Assembly: GCA_002385415.1 (NCBI GenBank)
Contig: DGDL01000088.1
Span: 3,117 to 49,027, forward strand
Source of the DNA: Clostridiales bacterium UBA3953
Lineage (GTDB): Bacteria > Bacillota > Clostridia > Oscillospirales > CAG-272
Direction: 5' to 3'
DNA length: 45,911 nucleotides
The translations under genes were made by a program, and so were the position numbers. Under the pieces are notes generated by a model, which was not told where the DNA came from, searched no databases, and saw only the letters and a list, made by a program, of their open reading frames with translations. Below are positions 16,119-25,094 of the stretch, one piece after another (the first letter of the stretch is position 1; each line of letters opens with the position of its first letter).

Positions 16119-17171
16119 TTATTTTGTATATATGTCGCCGTTAAGCGAGTTCCTGACCCGTACAACAGAATCGTTGTATGTAAATTTCCAGCCGGGCAAA
16201 AGGTAGAACTTGGCGCGGTTTGCATACCATGTGATGCAAAGGCAGCTTTCCGCCGAGGTCAGGACATACCTTTCGTCCGCGGCGGGCGATATTTCGTTTC
16301 TGTGCGGAGGCTCGGGGTCTGCGGCCGTCTTTTGCTGCGGCGGTTTGCCGTTTTCCGTTTCTCCGTCGGCGACAGGCAATGTCTCGGCTACCGCGCCGCT
16401 TCCACCAAGGTCGTGGCTTTCAAGCAGCATCAGGTTGACCTGATCGCGCAGCTCCCTGTTGCGGCTTTCGTCAAGATTGCAAAGGATCAGGTTGCCGCTG
16501 ACATATACAACTTTCGAGTTTTTGACGGCGACCACAGCCTCGCAGCCGTAAACGGGCTGGCCGCCGACATATTGGGCGACTGTTGTGATATACAGCTCTC
16601 TCGGCGCGTCATAACGGACGCCGCCGAACTCGAGCCTGATTCGCAGCCCGACCGGAACGTCGGGTCCGTTGAGTGCGCCGTCGGCGTACAGGAATTTTTT
16701 TACTGTGTTTTTGATTTGAAGCGCGCGGACAAAGTCGACCTCGGGCAGCTCCGAAATGTAGCCCGGGTCAATCTCAAAAATGCCGGAAGGGTCGCTGCTC
16801 CTATAGACATATTTGAACCCGAACGGATAGGTAAACTCATAGGTGTCGGTGCTGCCGCTGCCGGTGACGATGCTCATGCCGTTCGGGGTGACGTACGACG
16901 ACGCCTCCGCGCCGCCCGAGAGCAGGTGTGCGACGGTTTCAAAGTAGTCGTCGGGATACGAGCCGCCGTAGATGATACCCTGCTGTTTTTTTGCCGGCAA
17001 AATGCCCGGCGGTATTTCGACGTTGTCAGAAACAAGCTGTGAAAGACGCTGCAGGTTGCCGCTCGAAACATAGTTTATGTTCCGGTACTGCAAAAGCAGC
17101 GTCACACCCAAAAAGATGTCAACAACCAGCAGCAGTACAATCAAAAAATTTTTTATCTTATCCCACTTCAT
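16119..17171 (-). CDS. yycI: WalK-associated membrane regulator YycI-like
   Basis: 350 residues with one N-terminal membrane anchor (about 8-28, NFLIVLLLVVDIFLGVTLLL) and an extracytoplasmic remainder, the layout of the YycI family. In Firmicutes YycH and YycI contact WalK in the membrane and tune its kinase activity. Sequence identity is low in this family; the assignment rests on topology, the KWDKIKNFLIV start and the position after walK and yycH, 7 bases from yycH. An acidic, proline-rich linker occurs at about 270-300. Confidence 0.85.
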   Translation of the reverse strand: MKWDKIKNFLIVLLLVVDIFLGVTLLLQYRNINYVSSGNLQRLSQLVSDNVEIPPGILPAKKQQGIIYGGSYPDDYFETVAHLLSGGAEASSYVTPNGMSIVTGSGSTDTYEFTYPFGFKYVYRSSDPSGIFEIDPGYISELPEVDFVRALQIKNTVKKFLYADGALNGPDVPVGLRIRLEFGGVRYDAPRELYITTVAQYVGGQPVYGCEAVVAVKNSKVVYVSGNLILCNLDESRNRELRDQVNLMLLESHDLGGSGAVAETLPVADGETENGKPPQQKTAADPEPPHRNEISPAADERYVLTSAESCLCITWYANRAKFYLLPGWKFTYNDSVVRVRNSLNGDIYTK

Positions 17172-17178
17172 GCCGACC

Positions 17179-19032
17179 TCATCCTATATTGCCGTACCTC
17201 GCCTCAACAGCCGCTGCACCGGACGAGGTTAGTATCACCCAATCGGGTGAAAACTGCAGCTCTGTCGGCTCGCGCCGTTCGGTTTCAGCCGCAGAGGCGG
17301 CGTTGGTGTCGCCCGCCTCGGTTTCATCGCCTGTGACGGGCTGTGTGTCGACGTCTGCAGTATCATCACCTTCCCCGCCTTCTGAGCCAGGCTCCGTTTC
17401 AGCCGGCCGGCGTGCAGCGTCCTCGACATTGTAGGCAATCGTCAGCGCGGACGGGCGGCCTGCGTCGACTGCCCCCGGCGAGCCGAACTGGTCGTTTGAG
17501 CCTTCTGCAGCAACTATATCTCTATATAGGTGGATTATTGCCCAGCTTTGCGGCAGCGAAACGCATGCTCCGCCTTTGGTGATGCGCGCCGGCGTCATGG
17601 CAAGATTGGTCAGTGCACCGTCGGCAAACGTCATTGTTATGGCGGGGCCAAGCCCTATAATGCGATAGCCGTCGCAAAAGTATCCGAAAGCAAGCTCCAG
17701 CCCTTCGTCGCCTGCCGAAACCGAGACAAGCCCCGGATATGCGTCGCCGCCGAGCAGCTCTGGCGTTATGCTCTCAATTTTGTCGAGCAGCGACGCGGCG
17801 GCACCGAGCAGTTCATAGAAAGTGTACCTGCCGCCGTAGTTTTCGTAGCCGAGAAAAGACGAAACCGGGACTCCGCCCTTGCCCGTGCCGCCCGGCGATA
17901 CAGCCATGTAATCGATGCCGCCCGCGTCGGAAAAGCGCACGCGCCCGGACTCCCCGAGATATATTGTATAGCCTTGGCTGCGGTAGGGTGCAACTCGCTC
18001 GGTGTTTATATCAAAAAGTCCGAGCAGCTCGGTAGACGCGATGCCGTCGAGTATGCGCTCCGTTAGCTGCGGGCCGGTTTCGACGGTTATATATTTCTGC
18101 GAAAAGTCGCCGAAAGCAAGCACTGTTGTATCACGCAGCCCGTATTTATGCGCCAGCGCCTCTATAGGACTGACCGGATCTACTTCCGGCGCGTCCGGCT
18201 CGTTTTGAGCATCGCCCTGCGACGATTCTTGCGCGGCATGAGCATCGCCGTCCATTTCGCCGGCGGTGCTTTTCTCAGTTTCGCCGCTTTCGTCGATTTT
18301 TTCGCCATCGGAGACCGCATCCGGCGAAATATCGCCGATAAAATCAAATTCCACCAGCTGCCTGCTGTTATTATATGCCGTAACTGACGATTCGTCAAAA
18401 GACAGCCCGTCGCTGTCCGGCTTTGGGCTGTAGATGCTCACCTTGCCGCTCTCCGAGCGCGTGACAAGCCCCCACGAGCGCCCGCCCTGCTGCAGCGGCG
18501 TGATAAACAGCTCGCGGATATAGGGGACATCGCCTTCGGCAAGCTCCGTTTCGCCCTCCGACACCGAATAGGCAATAGCCGACGCCGGAAGCTCATGAAA
18601 ATAGCAGATGTACACAAAATCTCCTTCGCGCGCCTTGTCCCAAATCCTGTCGCCTTCGGCATCGGGCAGGGTTTTGCACACGCCGGCCGTCAAAAGCTCG
18701 GCCAAAAAATCATGCAGCACGCCGTAAATCCCGCGCATTGTGGTTTCGCCGCCGAAAAGGCCGCGCGTCACGCCCCCGATGCTGTATCCCAAAAACTCGG
18801 GCATTATATACGGGGCGATGGAGCTTTGCGGCCTGTCGTCGTAAAGCACAAGCAGCGACTTTATATCGATGTCTTCCGCCGGACTGATGCTGAAAAGCTG
18901 GGTTTGCACGATCTCGGCTGAGGCAAGCACCGTCATCAAAACAAAAAGCACTATTATAGCCGCCGTTTTTATAAGTTCCACCTGTGCCTTGCGTTTTCTT
19001 CCGTTTTTTCGTTTGTCTTTATCACCGGTCAT
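17179..19032 (-). CDS. yycH: WalK-associated membrane regulator YycH-like
   Basis: 617 residues, longer than typical YycH. A basic cytoplasmic tail (1-18) is followed by one membrane segment (about 21-40) and a large external domain. Two low-complexity acidic stretches are present: about 235-286 (rich in E, D, S, G) and near the C-terminus (T, E, D, G rich before the final 40 residues). It lies 6 bases after walK and 7 before yycI, so the walK-yycH-yycI order is conserved. The role as WalK modulator is inferred from this context. Confidence 0.88.
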   Translation of the reverse strand: MTGDKDKRKNGRKRKAQVELIKTAAIIVLFVLMTVLASAEIVQTQLFSISPAEDIDIKSLLVLYDDRPQSSIAPYIMPEFLGYSIGGVTRGLFGGETTMRGIYGVLHDFLAELLTAGVCKTLPDAEGDRIWDKAREGDFVYICYFHELPASAIAYSVSEGETELAEGDVPYIRELFITPLQQGGRSWGLVTRSESGKVSIYSPKPDSDGLSFDESSVTAYNNSRQLVEFDFIGDISPDAVSDGEKIDESGETEKSTAGEMDGDAHAAQESSQGDAQNEPDAPEVDPVSPIEALAHKYGLRDTTVLAFGDFSQKYITVETGPQLTERILDGIASTELLGLFDINTERVAPYRSQGYTIYLGESGRVRFSDAGGIDYMAVSPGGTGKGGVPVSSFLGYENYGGRYTFYELLGAAASLLDKIESITPELLGGDAYPGLVSVSAGDEGLELAFGYFCDGYRIIGLGPAITMTFADGALTNLAMTPARITKGGACVSLPQSWAIIHLYRDIVAAEGSNDQFGSPGAVDAGRPSALTIAYNVEDAARRPAETEPGSEGGEGDDTADVDTQPVTGDETEAGDTNAASAAETERREPTELQFSPDWVILTSSGAAAVEARYGNIG

Positions 19033-19038
19033 GGCCTA

Positions 19039-20865
19039 TCATACGCTTTCTACAGTTTCAAGTTTTGTTTTCAGCGGCAATACAATCGTTACGGCGGTGC
19101 CGACGCCCTGGCGGCTCTTTACGCTGATTTTACCGCCATGCGCCTCTGTGATTTCTTTTGCTATCGACAGACCGAGTCCGGTGCCACCCGTCTCGGACGT
19201 GCGCGACTTTTCAACGCGGTAAAAGCGTTCGAAAAGCCTCGGCAAATCCTCTTCCGGTATGCCGATGCCGTTGTCGCGGATGACGATTTTTGCCGACTCG
19301 CCCTCGACGTCGGGGGTCCGAGCGGCTTCTTTGCTGACGAAAATGTCTATTTTGCCGCCCTCTGGCGTATATTTGATAGAGTTTGTGATAATGTTGATAA
19401 CCACCTGCTCTATCCGCTCTTTGTCGGCGGTTATCTCTATCGAACTGGATTTGCTGTAAAGTGTAATCGTCTGGTTTTTCTCCTGCGCCTGCACCTGCAG
19501 CATCTGGCAAATATGCCCGAGCGCGTCTGTCAGGTCGAACGTCGAAATCTTCCAGTGCGTGCGCTTGTTATCCAGCCTTGACAGCGTGAGCAGGTCGGTG
19601 ACAATGCGCAGCATGCGGTCGCAGTTGCCCACGATGTCGCCCAGATACTGCCTTTGCATTTCCTCCGGGATATCCTCATACTCAAGCAGCGTTTCTGCGG
19701 CGAACTGAATGGAGGTCAGCGGGGTGCGCAGCTCGTGTGACACGTTTGCCACAAACTCCCTGCGCGATTTGTCGAGCTCATAGCGCGAGGTGATGTCATG
19801 CAGCACCACGACCAGGCCGTCACGCTCGACATCCTCGTCCTGATAGCGCAATGTGCCGATATTGACGTCGAGCGCGCGGCTTGAGCCAAGCTGCACATCA
19901 CGCCAGATGTAGCTTTGGCCTTCTTCGTCGCTTGAGACATAGGCCTGCGTGAACTCGAAACTGAACAGGCTGAGCATGTACTCGAAATTGAATTTCTCTT
20001 TATCGTAGCTGTCGCCGAACATTTCGATGGCGCTGCGGTTGATATGGATAACCGAACCGTCCTCCGCAAAGGCTATAACTCCGTCTTTGAGATAGGCAAA
20101 TATAGTCTCGAGTTTGCGTCGCTCACCCTCCACCTCGGCAAGCGTGTTTTTGAGTATCGAGCCCATGCGGTTGAACGTGGCGGTGAGTATGCCTATCTCG
20201 TCTTTCGACTCGACCTCGATGCGCTCGGAAAAGCGCCCTTCGGATATGAGCTGTGCGCCGCGCGTGAGCTGCTGGATAGGCTGTGTGATGGCTTTTGCAA
20301 GGAAAAAGGACAGAAATACGGCTATGACCAGTCCGAACATGACCGACTGGATGATAATTGAAAAAAGCTGCCACGACAGCTCGCGCATTTCGTCCTGCGT
20401 GTCTTTTATATATATTATTGCAGAGCGCCCGTCCGCCTTAATCGGCACCGCATAGTCGGTGAATTCCGCACCGACGATCTGCTCTTTGCCGTCGGCGCCG
20501 GTCATGGCGGCAAGTATGTTGCCGGTAATGGGCACGCCGCCGTCCGGCACTTCCTGTGAGCCGGCAAGGCAGACGCCGGTCTCGTCCAGGATATAGAAGT
20601 TGCGGTATTTGTCGATACCGAGGCGGGAGGCGTATGCCGAGAGTATCTTTTTCTGCGATTCGGCAAAATCGTCGCTGGCAAGCTCGGCCGTCAACTCCTC
20701 GCGAAGCTGGCTGCCGGGCGAAAGATACTCGTCAAGCTGCGCCACAAACTCCCTGTTATAAAATATAAAGACGCTGTTTAACAGAACCGTACCGACCACA
20801 GCCATGACGGTTATCATGAATACCACAAATATTAAAATTATCTTGAAATACAGGCTGCGGTACAT
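19039..20865 (-). CDS. walK: Sensor histidine kinase WalK
   Basis: Essential-type sensor kinase controlling peptidoglycan turnover. 608 residues: first membrane segment about 7-32, extracytoplasmic domain about 33-165, second membrane segment about 166-192, HAMP about 190-243, PAS about 250-365, then HisKA with H377 in VSHELRTPL, and HATPase with N495 (NIITNSIKY), G1 DNGIGIP (531-537), F box RLFERFYR and G2 GGTGLGL. This domain order is that of WalK. Its usual partner gene walR is not adjacent: a WalR-type regulator is at 28031 on the other strand. Confidence 0.95.
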   Translation of the reverse strand: MYRSLYFKIILIFVVFMITVMAVVGTVLLNSVFIFYNREFVAQLDEYLSPGSQLREELTAELASDDFAESQKKILSAYASRLGIDKYRNFYILDETGVCLAGSQEVPDGGVPITGNILAAMTGADGKEQIVGAEFTDYAVPIKADGRSAIIYIKDTQDEMRELSWQLFSIIIQSVMFGLVIAVFLSFFLAKAITQPIQQLTRGAQLISEGRFSERIEVESKDEIGILTATFNRMGSILKNTLAEVEGERRKLETIFAYLKDGVIAFAEDGSVIHINRSAIEMFGDSYDKEKFNFEYMLSLFSFEFTQAYVSSDEEGQSYIWRDVQLGSSRALDVNIGTLRYQDEDVERDGLVVVLHDITSRYELDKSRREFVANVSHELRTPLTSIQFAAETLLEYEDIPEEMQRQYLGDIVGNCDRMLRIVTDLLTLSRLDNKRTHWKISTFDLTDALGHICQMLQVQAQEKNQTITLYSKSSSIEITADKERIEQVVINIITNSIKYTPEGGKIDIFVSKEAARTPDVEGESAKIVIRDNGIGIPEEDLPRLFERFYRVEKSRTSETGGTGLGLSIAKEITEAHGGKISVKSRQGVGTAVTIVLPLKTKLETVESV

Positions 20866-20916
20866 AACATTAACCCGAAAATCACCGTAGTGTTTTGTTT
20901 GTCTTTAAATTCCCAT

Positions 20917-20936
20917 AGCCGGGCTTGCGCCCGGCT
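20917..20936 (-). terminator. GC-rich hairpin between dapL and walK
   Basis: AGCCGGGC (20917-20924), loop TTGC, GCCCGGCT (20929-20936): 8 perfect pairs in the 106-base gap. No proper T-run follows on the minus strand, so it may only partly terminate or protect the mRNA end. Confidence 0.5.
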
Positions 20937-20971
20937 GAAATTTGCATGATTTGCGTCCGATGTCGGCACGG

Positions 20972-22162
20972 CTATTTTGACAGCAGCTTTTCAATGCGGC
21001 GCGACGCCTCGGCCGTGTCCTCGCGCGAGCCGAAAGCGGTGAGTCTGAAGTAGCCCTCTCCCTCGCTGCCGAAGCCCGCGCCGGGCGTGCCGACTACATT
21101 TGCCTTTTGCAGCAGAAGGTCGAAAAACTCCCACGAGCCCATGCCGTCGGGGCAACGCATCCATATATACGGCGAGTGCGCCCCGCCGGTGTAGTAGATA
21201 CCAAGCCTGTCGAGCGTGCCGGCGATTATGGCGGCGTTTTCGCGGTAGTAGGCGATGTTCTTTCTGCACTGCTCGAGCCCCTCGGGCGTGAAAACAGCCG
21301 CTGCCGCGCGCTGGACGATATATGAAACGCCGTTGAACTTTGTCGACTGGCGTCGCATCCAGAGTTTGTTGAGTTTTGCGCCGTCGCGCTCAAGCTCCTC
21401 CGGTATAATCGTGTAGCCGCAGCGCGTACCGGTGAAGCCCGCGGTTTTGGACAGCGAGCCAAGCTCTATTGCGCACTCGCGCGCGCCTTCTATCTCAAAA
21501 ATGCTGCGCGGCAAATGCGGGTCCGAAATAAATGCCTCGTAAGCGGCGTCGAAGATTATCACCGCGCCTATTCGGTTTGCATAATCGACCCACTCCCGAA
21601 GTCCCTCGCGCGTCATGGTTGCGCCGGTGGGGTTGTTCGGCGAGCAGAGGTAAATGATGTCGGGGTCGCCTCCGTCGATGTCGCCCGGAGTGGGCAGGAA
21701 ATTGTTGTCCTTGTTGCCTCGCGCGTATATTATGCGCCTGCCGCCCATGATATTGGCGTCGACATAGACGGGATAAACGGGGTCGGGCACAAGCACGGTG
21801 TTGTCGGCTGAGAAGAGGTCGGGCAGGTCGCCCGCGTCGCTTTTTGCGCCGTCGGAAACGAATATATCGCCGTAGTTCAGCTTCACGCCGAAGGAGGCAT
21901 AGTAGCCGCGGATTGCCTCTATAAGGAAGTCCCAGCCCTCATAAGGCGGGTAACCGCGGAAGGTTTCGGCGCGCCCCATCTCGTCGGCGGCGAGTTTCGC
22001 GGCCTCGACGACAGCCGGCGCAAGCGGCAATGTGACGTCGCCTATGCCGAGCCGAATGACATCGGCCTCGGGATGCTCCTCCTTATATTTTTTCACGCGG
22101 TTTGAGATTTCCGCGAAAAGGTAGCTTGGTGTCATTTTAGCGAAATTCTCGTTAATCTTCAT
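20972..22162 (-). CDS. dapL: LL-diaminopimelate aminotransferase
   Basis: PLP enzyme that converts tetrahydrodipicolinate directly to LL-diaminopimelate, for lysine and the peptidoglycan peptide. 396 residues. Start INENFAKMTPSYLFAEI and IRLGIGDVTLPL are DapL hallmarks; SPNNPTGA, and the PLP lysine in SLSKTAGFTGTRCGY, are intact. Direct context is murein related (walK, yycH, yycI, murA downstream). A GGGAA site precedes the ATG. The gap to the SIS gene upstream is 87 bases and holds a GC-rich hairpin (about 22209-22230). Confidence 0.96.
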   Translation of the reverse strand: MKINENFAKMTPSYLFAEISNRVKKYKEEHPEADVIRLGIGDVTLPLAPAVVEAAKLAADEMGRAETFRGYPPYEGWDFLIEAIRGYYASFGVKLNYGDIFVSDGAKSDAGDLPDLFSADNTVLVPDPVYPVYVDANIMGGRRIIYARGNKDNNFLPTPGDIDGGDPDIIYLCSPNNPTGATMTREGLREWVDYANRIGAVIIFDAAYEAFISDPHLPRSIFEIEGARECAIELGSLSKTAGFTGTRCGYTIIPEELERDGAKLNKLWMRRQSTKFNGVSYIVQRAAAAVFTPEGLEQCRKNIAYYRENAAIIAGTLDRLGIYYTGGAHSPYIWMRCPDGMGSWEFFDLLLQKANVVGTPGAGFGSEGEGYFRLTAFGSREDTAEASRRIEKLLSK

Positions 22163-22249
22163 AGTCTGACTGTTCCCTTTTCCGGTTATTTGATGTTATT
22201 TATGTAAAATGCGGGCAGCCGGCTGGACCGGCCGCGCCGCGCAGAGTTT

Positions 22250-22984
22250 TTACAGGCCCTGCTGCTCGTAGCGCTTGTAGAGCTTGTTGTTGAATTCGAC
22301 GTTCGGCGGATAGTTTACGCTTTTCAGTATGGAGGGCGTCTTGCCGCGCGCGATGAGCAGCTCTGTCGCGCGGACTATTGCCGACCACATTATGCATGCC
22401 GCCGAAATGCCGGATGCGGGCGCGAGCTTGGCTTCAAGCCCCTCGACCTCCAGCATCCCGTCCCCGAACGGAGCACAGTTGTCAAGGTTGACGTCGCCCA
22501 GCTCGAACAGCCGCTTGCCGCACGAGTGCTGCGACTCAAGCTGTGACGAGTATTCGTGCGAGGAGACGGTTATGACTTTGCAGCCGAATTTTTTGGCCTC
22601 GACCGCAAGGTCGACAACGTTTGTCGATTTGCCGGAGACCGAGCCGATTATAAACACGTCGCCGGGCAGCACCGACGAGCAGCGCAGCGCCCAGCCGGCG
22701 AGACCCTCCTGTGAGGTATTGATGCCGCTTCTGTCGCGCGGGCGGGCATGGCTTTCAACAGACAGGCCGTAGTTGAATTTGCGGATGAACACCGGACCGC
22801 CGGCGCGGTTTATAAGTTCCGAGTTTATAATGTGGCCGGTGTCGTAAACGTATACGCAGCCGCCGGCCGCGACGGTGTCGGCGATGAGATTTGCCGCGGA
22901 TTCAATGTTGTCGGCTTGGGTTTCGCGGATTTTTTTCAGCAGTGCGTCGATTGCACCGTAGTAGGATTGAAGGAGATTTGACAT
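22250..22984 (-). CDS. SIS-domain protein (COG4821-like), paralog B
   Basis: 244 residues with one SIS fold, which in other proteins binds phosphosugars. Visible are VYVYDTGHIINSEL, IIGSVSGKSTNVVDLA (the S-x-S-G phosphate loop) and VITVSSHEYSSQ. It resembles the uncharacterised COG4821 group, often near sugar-utilisation genes. AAAGGAGCC precedes ATG 22984. It is similar to the next gene upstream over the whole length (same motif order, CGKRLFELGDV versus SGKRLFEVCDL), so the two are tandem paralogs. The substrate is unknown. Confidence 0.85.
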   Translation of the reverse strand: MSNLLQSYYGAIDALLKKIRETQADNIESAANLIADTVAAGGCVYVYDTGHIINSELINRAGGPVFIRKFNYGLSVESHARPRDRSGINTSQEGLAGWALRCSSVLPGDVFIIGSVSGKSTNVVDLAVEAKKFGCKVITVSSHEYSSQLESQHSCGKRLFELGDVNLDNCAPFGDGMLEVEGLEAKLAPASGISAACIMWSAIVRATELLIARGKTPSILKSVNYPPNVEFNNKLYKRYEQQGL

Positions 22985-23157
22985 GGTGAGGGCTCCTTTT
23001 TTGTTTCATTTAAAAATTTATGGTCAATCACTTTTATAATTGGTGTAAACGCAGCTATAATTTCCCGGAGTAAAACACACTCGAAAAAAGTTTTGCAGGT
23101 TTGGGATGGTGATTGTAGCTAATAAGGAGTTGGCAACTATAATATTATATTAATATA

Positions 23158-23898
23158 TTAAAGATACAGTATCTTATCCTTCCATATATCCATTACCCGC
23201 GCGTTATACTCGTCCCCGCCATCGACGTTTGCTGACATAAACACCGGCGGCTCGATGCCGCGCGCGATAAACTCGGCAGCAGCCTCCGCGCAAATCGCGT
23301 TTATAATCGCCGCACCGGTCACGGTCGAGGTGGGCGAGACGCGACCTGCAAAGCCCTCTATCTCAAGCTCGGCGTCGCCTATGCACCCGTGATTGTCGAT
23401 AACGAGGTCGCAGACCTCAAACAGGCGCTTGCCCGACGGGTGGCGTGAAGTCTCTGCAGACGAGTAGGTCAGGCTGGTTATCGCCACCGTATACACGCCC
23501 GCCTCGCGCGCGTCGAGCGCAAGCTGTACTGGTACGCCGTTTCTGCCCGACACCGACGAAACTATCAGCAAATCACCGCTTTTCATGCCCGAGTGTTTGA
23601 AAACTATCGAGCCGTAGCGCTCGTCGCGCTCGAGCGCCGAGGTCGCGGTGATGGGCCGCACGTCGCAAGTCAGCCCCGGCGGCAAAATCGGGTTCATAAT
23701 CGCAAGCCCGCCGGTGCGGTAAAAGGCCTCCTGCGCAAGTATCCCCGCATGCGTGCAGCCGAACACAAAACAGCGGCCGCCGCTAAGGGTCGTGTCGACA
23801 ACGAGCTTTGCAACCTGCGCGATTTTTTCGCTTTCGGCGTCGCGCAGCTCGCCGAGCAGCTCGATAAGCCTGTTTATATAGCGCTTTGCAGTATCCAT
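23158..23898 (-). CDS. SIS-domain protein (COG4821-like), paralog A
   Basis: 246 residues, same architecture as the downstream paralog: CFVFGCTHAGILAQEAFYRTGG, LLIVSSVSGRNGVPVQLA (phosphate loop), VAITSLTYSSAETSRHPSGKRLFE. It probably binds a phosphorylated sugar. GGGGGAG precedes the ATG, and a perfect consensus promoter lies at 23950-23978. The 173-base gap to the second paralog is AT-rich, so the second gene may have its own start site. Confidence 0.85.
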   Translation of the reverse strand: MDTAKRYINRLIELLGELRDAESEKIAQVAKLVVDTTLSGGRCFVFGCTHAGILAQEAFYRTGGLAIMNPILPPGLTCDVRPITATSALERDERYGSIVFKHSGMKSGDLLIVSSVSGRNGVPVQLALDAREAGVYTVAITSLTYSSAETSRHPSGKRLFEVCDLVIDNHGCIGDAELEIEGFAGRVSPTSTVTGAAIINAICAEAAAEFIARGIEPPVFMSANVDGGDEYNARVMDIWKDKILYL

Positions 23899-23949
23899 GA
23901 AGCTCCCCCACTGGACATTTTTCGGAAAATCGCATAAATGTTTGAATTA

Positions 23950-23978
23950 ATTATACGTTAACGCCGGTAGCCTGTCAA
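23950..23978 (-). promoter_or_regulatory. Perfect consensus promoter for the SIS gene pair
   Basis: Minus strand TTGACA (23978-23973), 17-base spacer, TATAAT (23955-23950). Confidence 0.9.
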
Positions 23979-24017
23979 GCCAAACAACATTTTTATTACT
24001 TTTGATTGTATCCGTCA

Positions 24018-24046
24018 TTGCGCACGCCTCCGGGCTGTGCTATAAT
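24018..24046 (+). promoter_or_regulatory. Promoter of the AIM24-family gene
   Basis: TTGCGC (24018-24023), 17-base spacer, TATAAT (24041-24046), divergent to the SIS promoter. Confidence 0.75.
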
Positions 24047-24094
24047 TGCTTTGGAAAACAATTATATTAATTGATGAAAGGTCGGTAGCGCAAG

Positions 24095-24769
24095 ATGAAA
24101 TACCAGATTCTCGGCGATAACCTTCCGGTCGTCGTATGCGAGCTTGAGGCCGGCGAGTCGCTTATTTCCGAGCGCGGTTCGATGAGCTGGATGACGCCCA
24201 ATATGGTGATGGAGACCACCTCCGGCGGGCTGGGCAAGGCGCTCGGCAGAATGTTTTCGGGCGAGGCGCTCTTTTTAAACCACTATACGGCACAGGGCGG
24301 CCCGGGCATGATAGCTTTTGCCTCGAGCTTCCCCGGCTCGATACGCGCGCTCGAAATCGGACCCGGACGCGAGATAATAGCCCAAAAATCAGCGTTTCTC
24401 GCCGCCGAGCCGGGCGTTACTTTTTCGGTGTACCTGCAGCGCAAGGTTGCCGCCGGCTTTTTCGGCGGCGAAGGGTTTATAATGCAAAAACTCTCCGGCC
24501 AGGGTATCGCTTTCATCGAGATAGACGGCTCGGCAATCGAGTATGAGCTGGCGGCCGGCGAGTCGCTGATTGTCGACACCGGCTATCTTGCCGCGATGGA
24601 TGCCACCTGTCAGATGGACATTCAGGCCATAAGCGGGATAACGAACGCGCTGTTCGGCGGCGAGGGCCTGTTCAACACGCGCATTACCGGCCCGGGGCGT
24701 GTGATTTTGCAAACCATGCCCATCCCGAGCGTCGCGGGCATAATAGCGCGCCACATGGGCAAATCCTAA
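24095..24769 (+). CDS. TIGR00266/AIM24-family protein
   Basis: 224 residues of glycine-rich beta repeats: ELEAGESLISERGSMSWM, FLNHYTAQGGPGMIAFASSFPG, FFGGEGFIMQKLSGQGIAFIEIDG, LFGGEGLFNTRITGPGRVILQTMP. This is the AIM24 / TIGR00266 (DUF124) family, widespread in bacteria and yeast mitochondria, with no established biochemical role in bacteria. No signal peptide. Monocistronic, with its own promoter and a GC hairpin after it. Confidence 0.93.
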   Translation: MKYQILGDNLPVVVCELEAGESLISERGSMSWMTPNMVMETTSGGLGKALGRMFSGEALFLNHYTAQGGPGMIAFASSFPGSIRALEIGPGREIIAQKSAFLAAEPGVTFSVYLQRKVAAGFFGGEGFIMQKLSGQGIAFIEIDGSAIEYELAAGESLIVDTGYLAAMDATCQMDIQAISGITNALFGGEGLFNTRITGPGRVILQTMPIPSVAGIIARHMGKS

Positions 24770-24822
24770 CAGCCCGGCAAAACACCCCTTTTGGCAGTCG
24801 GAAAAATTACTGCATAAAATCG

Positions 24823-24842
24823 CCCCGGCAAGACCGCCGGGG
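24823..24842 (+). terminator. Terminator-like hairpin after AIM24 gene
   Basis: CCCCGGC (24823-24829), AAGACC loop, GCCGGGG (24836-24842), followed by TTGACTTTT. The tail doubles as the -35 box of the next promoter. Confidence 0.55.
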
Positions 24843-24871
24843 TTGACTTTTGTCGGCGCGAAAGGTATAAT
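24843..24871 (+). promoter_or_regulatory. Promoter of the structured leader before the serine hydrolase operon
   Basis: TTGACT (24843-24848), 17-base spacer, TATAAT (24866-24871). It is about 410 bases upstream of the first start codon. Confidence 0.85.
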
Positions 24872-24877
24872 GTTTTT

Positions 24878-25094
24878 AAGTTTTATAAAATTTGCGCCTG
24901 CAAGCGGGCCTGAAGCGGAGTTTGCCGGCAAACTCCGCGGCCGCACACATACATACGGTTTGACATAAGTGTGAAAAACAGTCCCTGTCGTGGGACAGAC
25001 CCGTTTTAGATAAAGATAATACTCCGAAATTGACGGGCGGCAGCATGTCGCCCGCTGGGTGGGCGTCGGGAGAACCTGTCTCCCGACGCTTTTT
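24878..25094 (+). ncRNA. Unassigned structured leader or small RNA ending in a terminator
   Basis: From the expected start of the promoter at 24843-24871 to the T-run at 25090-25094 there are about 215 bases without a gene. It can fold as: a long stem 24904-24944 whose core is a perfect 24-base palindrome (24915-24938); a GTCCC/GGGAC hairpin (24981-24996); a GGGCGGC/GTCGCCC hairpin (25035-25053); then a terminator. CGCCC at 25049-25053 could instead pair with GGGCG at 25061-25065, which touches the terminator's 5' arm, so a switch is conceivable. It matches no riboswitch class I can recall. It may be a cis-regulator of the downstream operon or a free small RNA. Confidence 0.55.
25063..25094 (+). 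terminator. Strong terminator inside the leader
   Basis: Stem GCGTCGGGAGA (25063-25073), loop ACCTG, TCTCCCGACGC (25079-25089), then TTTTT. It lies about 190 bases before the serine hydrolase start. Confidence 0.93.

Noticed and set aside
16302..17042. 246-codon plus-strand frame inside yycI
   Set aside because: Antisense shadow of a gene with a clear membrane-anchored architecture; no ribosome-binding site.
24960..24988. TTGACA as a second promoter inside the leader
   Set aside because: No -10 box lies at 16-18 bases downstream; the TATAAT-like AATAAT farther on is at the wrong distance.
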